Positions 35,624 to 45,817 of a stretch of 64,000 bases of DNA are shown piece by piece. The number at the start of each line of letters is the position of its first letter. Positions within the stretch are counted from its first letter, which is position 1. The position numbers were made by a program, and so were the translations under genes. The notes below the pieces were generated by a model that was not told the origin of the DNA, made no database searches, and worked only from the letters and a program-made list of their open reading frames with translations. This stretch comes from PALSA-894 sp963828625 (lineage in GTDB: Bacteria > Pseudomonadota > Alphaproteobacteria > Rhizobiales > Xanthobacteraceae), in contig CAWHEX010000005.1 in assembly GCA_963828625.1 (NCBI GenBank), positions 306,098 to 370,097 on the forward strand. Reading direction: 5' to 3'.

Positions 35624-36832
35624 TCAGACGCGCTCGATGATCGTCGCGGTGCCCATGCCGGCGCCGATGCAGAGCGTCACCAGCGCGGTGTTGAGATTGC
35701 GCCGCTCCAGTTCGTCGAGCACCGTGCCGAAGATCATCGCCCCGGTCGCGCCGAGCGGATGGCCCATCGCGATCGCGCCGCCAGCGACGTTGATCTTGTC
35801 GTGCGGAATGTTGAGCGCCTGCATGTAGCGCAGCACGACGGAGGCGAACGCCTCGTTCAGCTCGAACAGGTCGATGTCCTCGACCTTCATGCCGGCCTTC
35901 TTGAGCACCTTGTGCGTCACGTCGATCGGGCCGGTGAGCATGATGGCGGGCTCGGAGCCGATGTTGGCAAACGCACGGATGCGCGCGCGCGGCTTCTTGC
36001 CGATCCTGGCGCCCGCTTCCTTGTTGCCGATCAGCACGGCCGCCGCGCCGTCGACGATGCCGGACGAATTGCCGGCGTGGTGCACGTGCGTGACCGTCTC
36101 GACGTCGGGATGCGCCTGAATGGCGACCGCGTCGAAACCGTACATCTCGCCCATCTGCACGAACGAAGGCTGAAGCTGGCCGAGCGACTGCATCGTCGTG
36201 GTCGGACGCATGTGCTCGTCCTTGTCGAGGATGGTCATGCCGTTGACGTCCTTCACGGCGATCACGGATTTCTTGAAGTTGCCGGCGTCCCACGAGGCCT
36301 TGGAGCGCTTCTGGCTCTCGACCGCGTAGGCGTCCACGTCGTCGCGCGAGAAGCCGTATTTGGTGGCAATCAGATCGGCCGAGATGCCCTGCGGCAGGAA
36401 GTAGGTCGGCACCGCGATCGCGGGGTCCATCGGCCACGCGCCGCCGGACGCACCCATGCCGACGCGGCTCATCAACTCGACGCCGCCGCCGATGGTCATG
36501 TCGTGCTGGCCGGACATCACCTGAGCGGAGGCGAAATTGATTGCGTCGAGCCCGGAGGCGCAGAAGCGGTTGATCTGCACGCCCGCGACCGTGTTGCCGT
36601 AGCCCGCCGTGAGGGCCGCTGCGCGCGCGATGTCGCCGCCCGCCTCGCCGACCGGATCGACACAGCCGAGCACGACGTCGTCGACCACCGAGGGATCGGA
36701 CAAGTTGCGGTTCTTGATCGCACCCAGCGCCTGCGTGGCGAGATTGAGCGCGGTCACCTCATGGAGTGAGCCGTCGGCCTTGCCGCGGCCGCGCGGGGTG
36801 CGCACGGTGTCGTAGACGAATGCGTCGGTCAT
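35624..36832 (-). CDS. fadA: Acetyl-CoA C-acetyltransferase (thiolase)
   Basis: A 402-residue thiolase catalysing CoA-dependent cleavage of 3-ketoacyl-CoA. The nucleophile is Cys91 in VQINRFCASGLDAINFA. The C-terminal catalytic blocks are INVAGGAIAMGHPLGATGAM (His) and VTLCIGAGMGTATIIERV (second Cys). ELMSRVGMGASGGAWP and LFELNEAFASVVLRYM are further thiolase motifs. Length and motifs are complete. It lies between the acyl-CoA dehydrogenase and the cupin gene, same strand. Confidence 0.95.
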   Translation of the reverse strand: MTDAFVYDTVRTPRGRGKADGSLHEVTALNLATQALGAIKNRNLSDPSVVDDVVLGCVDPVGEAGGDIARAAALTAGYGNTVAGVQINRFCASGLDAINFASAQVMSGQHDMTIGGGVELMSRVGMGASGGAWPMDPAIAVPTYFLPQGISADLIATKYGFSRDDVDAYAVESQKRSKASWDAGNFKKSVIAVKDVNGMTILDKDEHMRPTTTMQSLGQLQPSFVQMGEMYGFDAVAIQAHPDVETVTHVHHAGNSSGIVDGAAAVLIGNKEAGARIGKKPRARIRAFANIGSEPAIMLTGPIDVTHKVLKKAGMKVEDIDLFELNEAFASVVLRYMQALNIPHDKINVAGGAIAMGHPLGATGAMIFGTVLDELERRNLNTALVTLCIGAGMGTATIIERV

Positions 36833-36854
36833 TGTATTCCTCCTGTTCGCCGCC

Positions 36855-38012
36855 TCAGAGGCTGCGCGCGATGAGTATTTTCATGATCTCGTTGGTGCCG
36901 GCATAGATGCGCTGCACGCGCGCGTCGCGGTACATCCGCGAGATCGGATATTCGTCCATATAGCCATAGCCGCCGAACAATTGCAGGCAGCGGTCGACGA
37001 TTTTGTTCTGCAGGTCAGTCAGCCAGTATTTCGCCATCGACGCCGTGACGGTATCGAGCTCCTTCCGCAGATGCCGCTCGACGCAGTGGTCGTGGAAGAC
37101 GCGCCCGATGGTCGCCTCGCTCTTGCACTCGGCAAGCTCGAATTGCGTGTTCTGGAAGTCGATGATCGCCTTGCCGAAGGCCTTGCGTTCCTTGACGTAA
37201 TCGATGGTGAGGCGCAGCGCGCGCTCGATCATGCCGATCGCGGCGGTGCAGACGATCAGGCGCTCCTGCGGCAGGTCCTTCATGAGCTGATAGAAGCCCT
37301 GCCCTTCCTCGCTGCCGAGCAGGCTTTCGGCGGGCAGCTTCACGTCCTCGAAGAACAGCTCCGAGGTGTCGGCCCAGTCCATGCCGAGCTTGTTCAGCTT
37401 GCGGCCGCGGCGGAAGCCTTGCGCATCGTCGGTCTCGACCATCATCAGCGACGTGCCCTTTGCGCCGCCCGCCGGATCGGTCTTCGCCACCACGATGATC
37501 AGGTTGGCGTGCTGGCCGTTGGTAATGAAGGTCTTCGAGCCGTTGAGCACATAGCCGTTGCCGGATTTCTTCGCCGAGGTCTTCACGCCCTGCAGGTCAG
37601 AGCCGGTGCCGGGCTCGCTCATCGCGATCGCGCCGATCATCTCGCCGGTCGCGAGCTTCGGCAGCCACTTCTTCTTTTGCTCTTCGGTGCCGTAGTTGAG
37701 GATGTAGGGCGCAACGATGCCCGAATGCAGCGGCGCACCAATCGCGTCGAGACCCGCGTGCGCGATCGCACGGTTGATCACCGTCTCATGCGCAAACGAG
37801 CCGCCCGCGCCGCCGTATTCTTCCGGCATCGACGCGCAGAGCAGGCCCGCCTGACCAAGCTTGTCCCAGGCCGAGCGCTCCATGATGCCGTCCTGCGTCC
37901 ACTTCTCGATGTGCGGCACGAGTTCAGTCGCCAGGAAGCGCTTCGCCTGCTCTTCGAGCAGCACAAGGTCTTCGGTCATCCATGCGGGACGCGGTACCTG
38001 CAGCAACTCCAT
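36855..38012 (-). CDS. Acyl-CoA dehydrogenase
   Basis: A 385-residue FAD flavoprotein for the first step of beta-oxidation. Motifs: GQAGLLCASMPEEYGGAGGS at the N-domain, GAIAMSEPGTGSDLQGVKTS (FAD/substrate loop), GSKTFITNGQHANLIIVVAK, LPQERLIVCTAAIGMIERAL, and the C-terminal QLFGGYGYMDEYPISRMYRD then RVQRIYAGTNEIMKILIARS. It is intact and leads the leftward thiolase/cupin/FadB set. Chain-length preference cannot be judged. Confidence 0.95.
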   Translation of the reverse strand: MELLQVPRPAWMTEDLVLLEEQAKRFLATELVPHIEKWTQDGIMERSAWDKLGQAGLLCASMPEEYGGAGGSFAHETVINRAIAHAGLDAIGAPLHSGIVAPYILNYGTEEQKKKWLPKLATGEMIGAIAMSEPGTGSDLQGVKTSAKKSGNGYVLNGSKTFITNGQHANLIIVVAKTDPAGGAKGTSLMMVETDDAQGFRRGRKLNKLGMDWADTSELFFEDVKLPAESLLGSEEGQGFYQLMKDLPQERLIVCTAAIGMIERALRLTIDYVKERKAFGKAIIDFQNTQFELAECKSEATIGRVFHDHCVERHLRKELDTVTASMAKYWLTDLQNKIVDRCLQLFGGYGYMDEYPISRMYRDARVQRIYAGTNEIMKILIARSL

Positions 38013-38036
38013 CGGCAGTCTCTTCCCTTCGCTTCT

Positions 38037-38105
38037 TTACGCGTTGCGTTGATTGTTGACGATTTTGTCGGCTGTGTCTTTCTTCATCCATTCCTCGGTG
38101 CGTTG
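38037..38105 (-). CDS. 3' fragment of a gene cut at the scaffold junction
   Basis: Upstream of the acyl-CoA dehydrogenase on the same strand, a frame ends QRTEEWMKKDTADKIVNNQR NA and stop (TAA at 38037-38039). It has the composition of a real C-terminus and sits 24 bases before the next start, as in an operon. About 20 codons in, the sequence changes character. It is probably the tail of another beta-oxidation-linked gene; I do not recognise the family. Confidence 0.4.
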   Translation of the reverse strand, partial: QRTEEWMKKDTADKIVNNQRNA

Positions 38106-38115
38106 CGCCGGCGGC
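38040..38115. other. Scaffold junction: alphaproteobacterial to acidobacteria-like
   Basis: To the left, a leftward gene tail ends mid-gene. To the right, a rightward flavoprotein begins mid-domain (WRNDGGWG). Neither gene has its missing part, so this is an abrupt join. The exact point is within roughly 38,090-38,112. Confidence 0.7.
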
Positions 38116-39059
38116 CTCTGGCGGAATGACGGTGGATGGGGCGCTGGGGACGATGACCGCACCACGGTCGAGACCTATGAAGACGGGTGGGCCTGGTCGC
38201 TCGCGATCTCCAGAAACATTCGACAAGTGGCGGTGATGGTGGATGGCGCCACAACGCGCACGACGCGTGGTCCGATAGCGCGGGCCTACGCCGCAGAACT
38301 GGCAAAGACAATTCACCTCCGTGACGTTACGGCCGGCGCCACGCTCGAGCGCGCGTGGGCGTGCGACGCGTCGCTGTACTCCTCGAGCGCGTTCGCGGGT
38401 CCGCAGTTTCTCCTCGTGGGCGACGCCGCATCGTGCATCGATCCGCTCTCGTCGTTCGGCGTGAAAAAGGCGCTCGCATCGGCGTGGCTCGGAGCGATCA
38501 CGGTTCACACCGCGCTGGTCGACTCGCGGCGCCGTTCGCTGGCGACCGATTTCTTCGCGGCACGCGAGCGGGGCGTCTATGCCGCCGATCTCGCACGCAC
38601 CCGCAGCTATGCGCGGGGGGCATCGGCGCACCACGGGCATGATTTCTGGAGGCGGCGCGCGTCGGGTGACGGTGATGACGTCGCGCCCACGGATGACAGC
38701 GCCCGCCTGCTGCGGCGTCCGTCGGTCCGTGACGCGCACGAACGCCTTCGCGCGGCCGCGACCGTGCGGCTCGGCTGGAGTCCGCGCATCGCGTTCGTGA
38801 AGCGACCGCTCGTGCGCGGCAATGAAATCGTCCTCGAAGATGCGATCCCGTTCGACGCGTTGGCGATGCGTTATGCGGACGGCGTCGATCTCATCGCGCT
38901 CGGAGACTGCGCGATCCGCCATCGGCACGTGCCCGATGCCTTCGACGGTACTGCCGCGTGCACGGCCCGGTCGCCTTGTCCGAATTTCTCGCCGCGCTGT
39001 CGCTGCTCGTCGCCGATGACGTCCTCGCGCCTGTTGACACTTCTGTTCACGCGCTCTAG
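38112..39059 (+). CDS. qhpG: QhpG-type flavoprotein monooxygenase, N-terminus missing
   Basis: The C-terminal two thirds of an FAD enzyme of the tryptophan-halogenase/LodB/QhpG group. Visible are LWRNDGGWG, TTVETYEDGWAWSLAISRNI RQVAVMVD, and the FAD-domain motif GPQFLLVGDAASCIDPLSSF then GVKKALASAWLGA. A one-base shift near 38950 leads to RVHGPVALSEFLAALSLLVA DDVLAPVD and stop at 39057-39059. In Paracoccus, QhpG hydroxylates the QhpC tryptophan that becomes the CTQ cofactor. Because the QHNDH genes follow directly, that role is the likely one here, rather than halogenation. The N-terminal FAD-binding motif is lost at the junction. Confidence 0.75.
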
Positions 39060-39393
39060 CCCCCTGACATTTCTGAACGCATCTGCGCCGCACAACGTGC
39101 GCGCGATGACGTGCGCGCGAGGGCGCACGCCGTGGAATGTGGACGCACGCGCGAGCCATCCACATTTCTGTCCGTAGCCTCGCCAATCATCTACGCGAAT
39201 GGCGCGTTCGCTCCGCGCATCGCTGGACGATCGCGTCGCGCCGCAGCGAAAACTCCCGTCAACATTCAGGTTTTCATCGCGCGTGCATCGTGGCGCGTGT
39301 CTTGCTCTTCAGCAGGGCGAACGCCGCGCAGCACGTTGCGCCTCGATCGTTCGAGCGTTCCCATCCGTCATCCGTACTGAGGAGGAAATCACT
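39060..39393. other. Intergenic region before the TonB receptor
   Basis: 334 bases with no convincing gene. ACATTTCTG occurs at about 39067 and 39163, with ACACTTCTG near 39037 inside the preceding gene, a weak repeat of unknown meaning. GAGGAGG at 39380-39386 is a strong ribosome site for the receptor gene. A promoter is likely but I cannot place it. Confidence 0.4.
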
Positions 39394-42148
39394 ATGAGAG
39401 TGTTGTGTACCGGTATCGCGCTCCTGCTGTTGCTGCCGGCATTGTCGGCGCCGACTGCCGCGCAGCAGACAACGGGAGAAATCATCGGCAAGATCACCGA
39501 CGATTCAGGCGGGTTTCTGCCGGGCGTGACCGTGACGATCCGCGGGGCCGGCGTGCCGGGCGCACCGACGATCACAAGCTCCGGCACCGGCACGTATCGG
39601 TTCGCGGCGTTGCCGCCGAGCGTCTACGAGCTCGAGTACGAGCTTCAGGGATTTACCACGCTCAAGCGCACATCCGTGGCCGTCGCCGTCGGCTCAGCTC
39701 GTCGAGATCAACGTGGTCCTTGGCGTCGGCGCGCTCACGGAAATGATCACCGTCGAAGGCTCAGGCCCGGTCGTCAACTCGTCGGCGGCCGAAGTCAGCA
39801 CGACCTACAACCGCGAGTGGGTCGAGAACGCGCCGACCAAGCGCTTCTCCTATTTCGATCTCGTCAACTCGTCGCCGGGCGTCAGCGGCAACTCGAACGT
39901 CGGCCAGAGCACGGGCGCGCAGTCGATGGGCAGCAGCACGAACGAGAACCCGTACCAGATCGACGGCACCAACATCAGCTCGACGCCGTGGGTGAGCAGC
40001 GACGCGGTCGAAGAGGTCGAAGTCGTCCAGCTCGGCGCGTCGGCGCAGTACGGCAACGTGCAGGGCGCGGTCTTCAACATCGTGACCCGCCAGGGCGGCA
40101 ACGTGTTCCATGGCGACGCGAGCGTCTACTTCCAGAGCAACGCGCTGACCGGCCGGAACACGACCGCGGCCGTCGACAGCGGCTTTCCGTATCACCGCGA
40201 CAACTTCCGCGACGTGTCGGTGCAGGCGGGCGGGCCGTTCATCCGCGACAAGTTCTGGTTCTTCGGCGCGTTGCAGTATCAGCGCGACTACGACTCGCAG
40301 CCGGGCGTCGATCCGCTGTTCCCGGCGAAGAACGACGCCCGCCGCGTGTTCTGGAAGTTCAACTACAACATCAACGAGAACCATCGGCTGATGCACGGGT
40401 ATCACGACGACTACTACTGGATTCCGGGCGTGCCGACCGCCTTCACCGCGCCGAGCACGATCGGCCTGAGCCACGGCGACAACCCGACGCCGAACCTCGT
40501 CTACACCGGCGTGCTGTCGGACACGACGCTTGCTCGAGGCCCGCTACTCCGGGTTCTGGCTGAACAGCTCGAACGACCCGAACCTGGCCGGCACGCCGCG
40601 CGTGCAGACGCGGTTCGACGACGACGACACCGGGCATGATCACCGGCGGCATCGCGAACTGGACCGAGAACCGCAGCTGGCGCTACGGGCTGCCGGGCAA
40701 GCTGTCGAAGTACACCGAGCGCTTCCTCGGCGGCAGCCACGATCTGAAGGTCGGCCTGCAGTACGGCGGTCACGGCAGCGACCAGCTGAACGGTCCGAAC
40801 GACACGATCACCACGTTCAGCGTCACCGGACGCGCCGTCGCGCGGCACGACGCAGCTGCCGTATCACCAGGGCGCGAAGGTGCGCTGGACCGGCGCCTAC
40901 GTCGACGACACCTACCGCGTCGGCCGCGCGTCGCTCAACCTCGGGCGTGCGCTACGACTACAGCAAGGGGATGCTTTCCGTCGTTCCCGCTGCTCGACGC
41001 CGTGGGCAACGCGACCGGGCGAGATGTCGGCGGCGAACGACGACGTCTACCACTGGAGCACGTTCTCGCCGCGCGTCGGCGTCAACTACCGGCTGACGGA
41101 GTCGGGCCATCGTGGTCAAGGCGCACTACGGCCGCTACTACAAGGAGCTGGAAGCACGGCGAGTTCCGTCCGGCGGTGCCGTCGATCACGCCGTCGTTCG
41201 AGTTCGGCTTCGACGCCGGCGGCAACCGCATCAACTTCGTGCAGACGTCGAGCAACGCCAACCTGCGCATCGATCCGGACATGAAGGCGCCGTACAGCCG
41301 ATCAGTACATCGTGCAGTTCGAGCAGGAGCTGATGACGAACCTCGGCTTCCAGGTCAGCTACGTCCACAAGCGCGGCGAGGACTACGGGCTGGCAGGACA
41401 TCACCGGGCAGTACGTCGCAGGTGCCCTACATGGACAACCTCGGCATCGACGCGACCGGCGACACGGTCATGGTCTACCGGCTGCATCTCCAATCCGGCG
41501 GAGCGCGTGTTCCTGCAGACCAACCCCGACGGCATGTCCACGCGCTACCGGGGCGCCACGATGATGGTGACGAAGCGCATGTCGAACAACTGGCAGGCGG
41601 TGTTCTCGCTGGTGCTGTCGAAGGCGGAAGGGCGGCTCGGCTCGAGCGCGCGCGCGACGCCGACGGCGATCGCAGAGCAGCCAGGCGGGAACCTTCGGCC
41701 GCGAAGCGGCGGGGCCGAACGACTTCGTGAACACCGACGGCCTGCTGATCGGCGACGGCCCGGTCGTGGCGAAGGCGCAGATCGTGTATCGCCTGCCGTG
41801 GGGCGTGATGGTCTCGGCCAACCTGCAGCATCAGACCGGCCGTGCCTATGCGCGGCAGGTGCGCGTGAGCGGCCTCGGCTTCCCGACGGCGCCGCAGATC
41901 AACATGGAGCCGAACACCGGCGATCGCCGCGTCGCAGACATCAACCTGATCGACATGCGCGCGCAGAAGGAGTTCACGCTGACGGCGGCCGACGAAGCAT
42001 CGCCGTGTTCCTCGACGCGCTCAACGCGACCAACAGCGATCAGCCGAAGGCGTCGGCTCGGTGCTCGGCACGTCGACCGCCTTCGGCGTGCCGACGCGGT
42101 ACATCCCGCCGCGCCGCATCCAGACTCGGCTTCAAAGTCCGTTGGTAA
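39394..42148 (+). CDS. TonB-dependent receptor with carboxypeptidase-regulatory domain, many frameshifts
   Basis: Outer-membrane receptor of the large acidobacterial type. The signal peptide is MRVLCTGIALLLLLPALSAP TAA-Q. An N-terminal CarboxypepD_reg domain follows (GEIIGKITDDSGGFLPGVTV TIRG...YRFAALPPSVYELEYELQGF). The plug follows (NENPYQIDGTNISSTPWVSS DAVEEVEVVQLGASAQYGNV QGAVFNIVTRQGGN). The barrel runs to a terminal strand RYIPPRRIQLGFKVRW, ending in Trp. About a dozen one-base insertions break the frame from 39692 onward (for example near 40532, 40634, 40948, 41022, 41298, 41391). Each repaired segment is normal, so these are read errors. The ligand is unknown. Its place inside a QHNDH locus suggests uptake of the amine substrate or of a metal/peptide. 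Confidence 0.9.
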
Positions 42149-42162
42149 AGGAGACACGCATC

Positions 42163-42572
42163 ATGAAAATCGATCCGCACATCAGTCGCATGCGCCCTGG
42201 CGCTCTGTCTGTCCACATCCGCGTTCGCCGGAGGCCTCCGCGACAGCGCCGAGCAGGCCGCGGCCGAAGGCGCACAGACGCAGCAGATGGCGCCGAGACC
42301 CTCGGGCAAGACCCTCGTCTACTCGGGCGCGGCGGTGTTCGCCGCCGGCATGGCCACCGGCTCTCGGCTTCATCAGCGACAAGAACGGCGAGTTCTCGGA
42401 GTTCGGCGAAGCCACGTCGCCGAACAAGAAGCTGGGCGCCGCCGGTCTCGCGGCGGCGTTCGCCGGCGGCACGATGATGTTCCTCGGCAGCCGCGGAGTC
42501 GCGCTTCCTGCCGACGAACCGTCAGCGTCTCGCAGGACGGCGCTTCGGTTGAGGAAGAAGGTGTCATGGTGA
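42163..42572 (+). CDS. Small acidobacterial membrane protein, frameshifted
   Basis: Start MKIDPHISRMR, then in mixed frames LALCLSTSAFAGGLRDSAEQ (signal peptide), QQMAPRPSGKTLVYSGAAVF AAGMATALGFISDKNGEFSE (first helix), KLGAAGLAAAFAGGTMMFLG SRG (second helix), ending VSVSQDGASVRKKVSW. The LVYSGAAVF...NKNGEF...KLG..GLA.AF.GGT.MFLGSR pattern is one I associate with Acidobacteria. Two or three single-base shifts are present. The stop overlaps the qhpA start. Function unknown; it probably lies in the envelope. Confidence 0.65.
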
Positions 42573-44333
42573 GATTCGCACTCGTCGCTCGTCGCGAGTG
42601 CCTCGCCGCCGCGCCCGCCTTCGCGCAGCCGATCGCCGGCCACCGCGGCGGCATCTGACGAAGGCATTCCCGTCGAGAGCGAGCTCGTTCGCTCGGCGTG
42701 CGGCGGCTGCCACGTCCGGACGACAAGAACCGCATGACGCGCATCTCGTACCGGCGCGCGACGCCGGAGAACTGGGAGAACACCGTCAAGCGGATGGTCA
42801 GCCTCAACCAGGTCGCAGCTCGAGCCGGCGGAGGCGCGCGAGATCCTGAAGTACCTCGCCGACAACCACGGGCTCGCGCCGGAGGAAGCGAGGCCGGTGG
42901 CGTTCGAGCGGAGCGGCGGCTGGTCGACGTCGCCTACGACGCCGACAAGGAGACGGCGACGTCTGCTCGTCGTGCCATTCGATCGGCCGCGTGCATGAGC
43001 GAGCGGCGCACGAAGGAAGAGTGGGAGCTGCTGCTCGCGATGCACCGCGGCTATTACCCGCTCGTCGACAACCAGCCGATGAACGACGGCCAGGGCTTCC
43101 GCCGCGGCGCGCGCGCAGACCGCAGCCGAAGGCGCCGACGGCGCGCCGCCCGACAACCGCCACCCGATGGATCGCATCATCGCGCATCTGTCGAAGGCGT
43201 TCCCGCTGCGGACGCCGGAATGGACGGCGTGGGCGGCGGCGATGCAGCCGCCGAAGCTGGCGGGCCGGTGGGCGATCTCCGGCTACGCGCCGGCAAGGGG
43301 CCGGTGTTCGGGCAGGTGACGGTGACGGCCGATCCCGCCGATGCCCGATACGTTCACCACCGAGACGCGCTACACGTTCGTGCGCAGCGGCGAGACGGTC
43401 ACGCGCAAGGGAAGCGCGCGTCGTCTACACCGGCTTCCAGTGGCGCGGCCGCGTGGCACGGCCGCGCTGGCGACGCCCGACGCAGCGACGATCGTGGCGC
43501 GAGAGTGCTGTGCCGTCGAGCGCACGCGGCGCGAGATGTGCGGCCGCTGGTTCACCGGCGCTACGACGAGACCGGCATCGACGTGAAGCTGGTGCAGGTC
43601 GGCGCGACCGGTCGTGCTCGGCGCCAGCATCGCCGCGCTCAAGACCGGCGTCGCCGCGCACCGGCGTCACGATCTCTACGGCGCGAACCTGCCGCGCGGC
43701 CTGACCGTCGGACATCAGCCTCGGCCAGGGCATCACGGTGTCGCGCGTCGTCTCGGCGACGCCCGACGCCGTGACGATCGACGTCGATGTCGCCGCGGAC
43801 GCGACGTCCGGCCCGCGCGACATCAGCGTCGCCGGCGCGACGAAGCCCGCGGCGCTGATCGTGTTCGACAAGATCGACGGCATCAAGGTGCTGCCGCGCC
43901 GGGCTGGCGCGGGTCGGCGGCGTCGGTCTTCCCGAAGCAGTTGCAGCAGTTCGAGGCGGTGGCGTTCACAACGGCCCGGACGGCAAGCCGGACACGAGGA
44001 CGACTGGAACTCGGCATGGTCGACGTCAAGTGGAAGCTCGAAGAGTACACGGCGACCTTCGGCGACGACGACCTCGCGTATCGTCGGCGCGCTCGACGCA
44101 GCAGGGCCTCTTCACGCCGAACATCGACGGTCCCAACCCGCAAGCGCAGCGGCGAGCGCAACAACATCGGCGACGTCTGGGTCGTCGGCCGAGCTCGCGC
44201 CGAGACGCGGCGCTGGGCACGCACAAAGCCGCTGCGCGCCCGCGCGCACCTGCTCGTGACGGTGCCGGTCTACATGCGACTGGATGGTCGCTCCGCCGAG
44301 ACGGTCGCCCGGACGGAGACACGCGATGACTGA
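42566..44333 (+). CDS. qhpA: Quinohemoprotein amine dehydrogenase alpha subunit, many frameshifts
   Basis: Periplasmic diheme subunit that takes electrons from the CTQ cofactor. Start MVRFALVA gives a signal peptide (to AAAPAFAQP). The first heme site is SACGGCHVR and the second VCSSCHSIGRV. Between and after: KNRMTRISYRRATPENWENT VKRMVSLNQV, EEWELLLAMHRGYYPLVDNQ, FPLRTPEWTAWAAAMQPPKL AGRWAISGY. Downstream Ig-like domains include IYGANLPRGLTV, SLGQGITVSRVVSATPDAVT and FDKIDGIKVLP. These follow the QHNDH alpha domain order. More than ten one-base breaks occur, as in the receptor gene. The start overlaps the previous stop, and the stop overlaps the qhpD start by 8 bases. Confidence 0.88.
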
Positions 44334-45817
44334 CTTGTCGCCGCGACGCGAGCATCATCGCTTCGAGGCGGCCGGGCAAGCCGTTCGTCTATCTCGTGCC
44401 GAGCGCGGCGATCTTCGCGCTCGACGAGTCGGCCGACGCGATCCTGCGGCGGCTGACGCGAGCGCCCGCAACGCGCGACGAGCTGATCGCGTCGCCTTCG
44501 GCGACAAGCTTCGAGCGTCGACGCAGCTCGACGCGACGTCGACGAGCTCGCGCGCGTGCGGGCGATCGGCGAGGCGGCCGGCGCCGCCGAACGCCGCAGC
44601 CGAAGATGCTTCCGCTGACGCCGTTCCCGTTGACGACGATGGTGCTCAACGTGACGAACCAGTGCAACCTGGCGTGCACGTACTGCTACGAGTACGGCGA
44701 GGACAAGATCGTCGACACCGAGAACGGCAAGCAGCCGAAGTTCATGACCGAGGAGACCGCGCGGCAGAGCGTCGACTTCATGCTGAAGGAGTCGGGCGAC
44801 AACCCGGTCGCGCACCTGACGTTCTTCGGCGGCGAGACGCTGATGAACTTCCCGGTGCTGAAGCGGACGATCGCCTACGCGCGGCAGCGCGCGGCGCGAA
44901 GTCGGGCAAGGAGGTCGACTTCAGCCTGACGACCAACGCCACGCTGCTGCAGGCCGGAGATCATCGAGTTCCTGGTCGAGAACGACGTCGGCGTGACGAT
45001 CTCGATCGACGGCCCGCAGGAGATGCAGGACAAGTTCCGCGTCTTCCACAACGGCGCGGGCAGCTACGACGTGGTCGCGCCGAAGATCAAGGCGCTGCTG
45101 CAGCGGCACCGCAGCCGGCCGATCGGCGCGCGCGTCACGCTGACGTCGGGCACGCTCGACGTCAAGCGGATCTATCACGCACCTGACCGAGGAGATCGGC
45201 TTCTGGGAAGTCGGCTTCGCGCCGGTGACGACCGCGCCGGGGCGCGAGCTACGCGATTGACAGACGAGGGCTTCGACGACGATGCTCGGCCAGTTCCGCG
45301 ACGCTGGCCTACGAGTTCCTCGAAGCGGCGGTGGAGAACCGGCATCACGGCTTCTCGAACGTCAAGGAGACGCTCGAGGAGATCCACAAGGGGATGAGCA
45401 AGGCGTATCCCTGCGGCGCCGGCCTCGGGCTGATGGGCGTGGCGACCGACGGCGACGTCGCGCTGTGCCACCGCTTCGCCGGCTCCGACGCGCACAAGCT
45501 CGGCACCGTCGCGCGACGGCATCGATCGCGAGGCGCAGCGGCGTTCCTCGAGCAGCATCACATCGCCGACAAGACCGACTGCAGCAAGTGCTGGGCGCGG
45601 CCGGTGTGCTCGGGCGGCTGCTATCACGAGGCGCACACGCGCTACGGCGACACGACGAAGGCGAACCTGCACTACTGCGACTGGATTCGCGGCTGGACCG
45701 ACGTCTGCCTGCAGATCTACGGCGAGCTCTCGCGAGCGCAACCCGGCGTTCCTCGACGCAGTTCGATCGCGACGAGCCGGCCGGAACGGTCGTCCTGAGG
45801 AGAGCAGTCGGCGATGA
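44326..45817 (+). CDS. qhpD: QhpD radical SAM/SPASM maturase, several frameshifts
   Basis: Forms the three Cys-to-Asp/Glu thioether bridges in the QhpC peptide. After an N-terminal domain (FVYLVPSAAIFALDESADAI LRRL), the radical SAM core reads TMVLNVTNQCNLACTYCYEY (C-x3-C-x2-C cluster), HLTFFGGETLMNFPVLKRTI, VGVTISIDGPQEMQDKFRVF. The C-terminal SPASM region is CGAGLGLMGVATDGDVALCH RFAG and KTDCSKCWARPVCSGGCYHE AH. Frame breaks occur near 44380, 44510, 44900, 44955, 45180, 45250, 45515 and 45730. The likely stop is 45815-45817, overlapping the qhpC ATG (ATGA); a stop at 45798 is the alternative. Confidence 0.9.

Noticed and set aside
33738..36769. Long antisense frames over the FadB-type and thiolase genes
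   Set aside because: Same composition bias; the sense strand carries complete enzymes with all catalytic motifs.
38112..39059. Flavin-dependent tryptophan halogenase
   Set aside because: The fold family is shared, but the DPLSS-type motif and the QHNDH neighbours fit QhpG better. Halogenation remains a minor alternative because the N-terminus is missing.
39037..39172. Three loose copies of ACA(C/T)TTCTG
   Set aside because: Irregular spacing and short length; chance is an adequate explanation.
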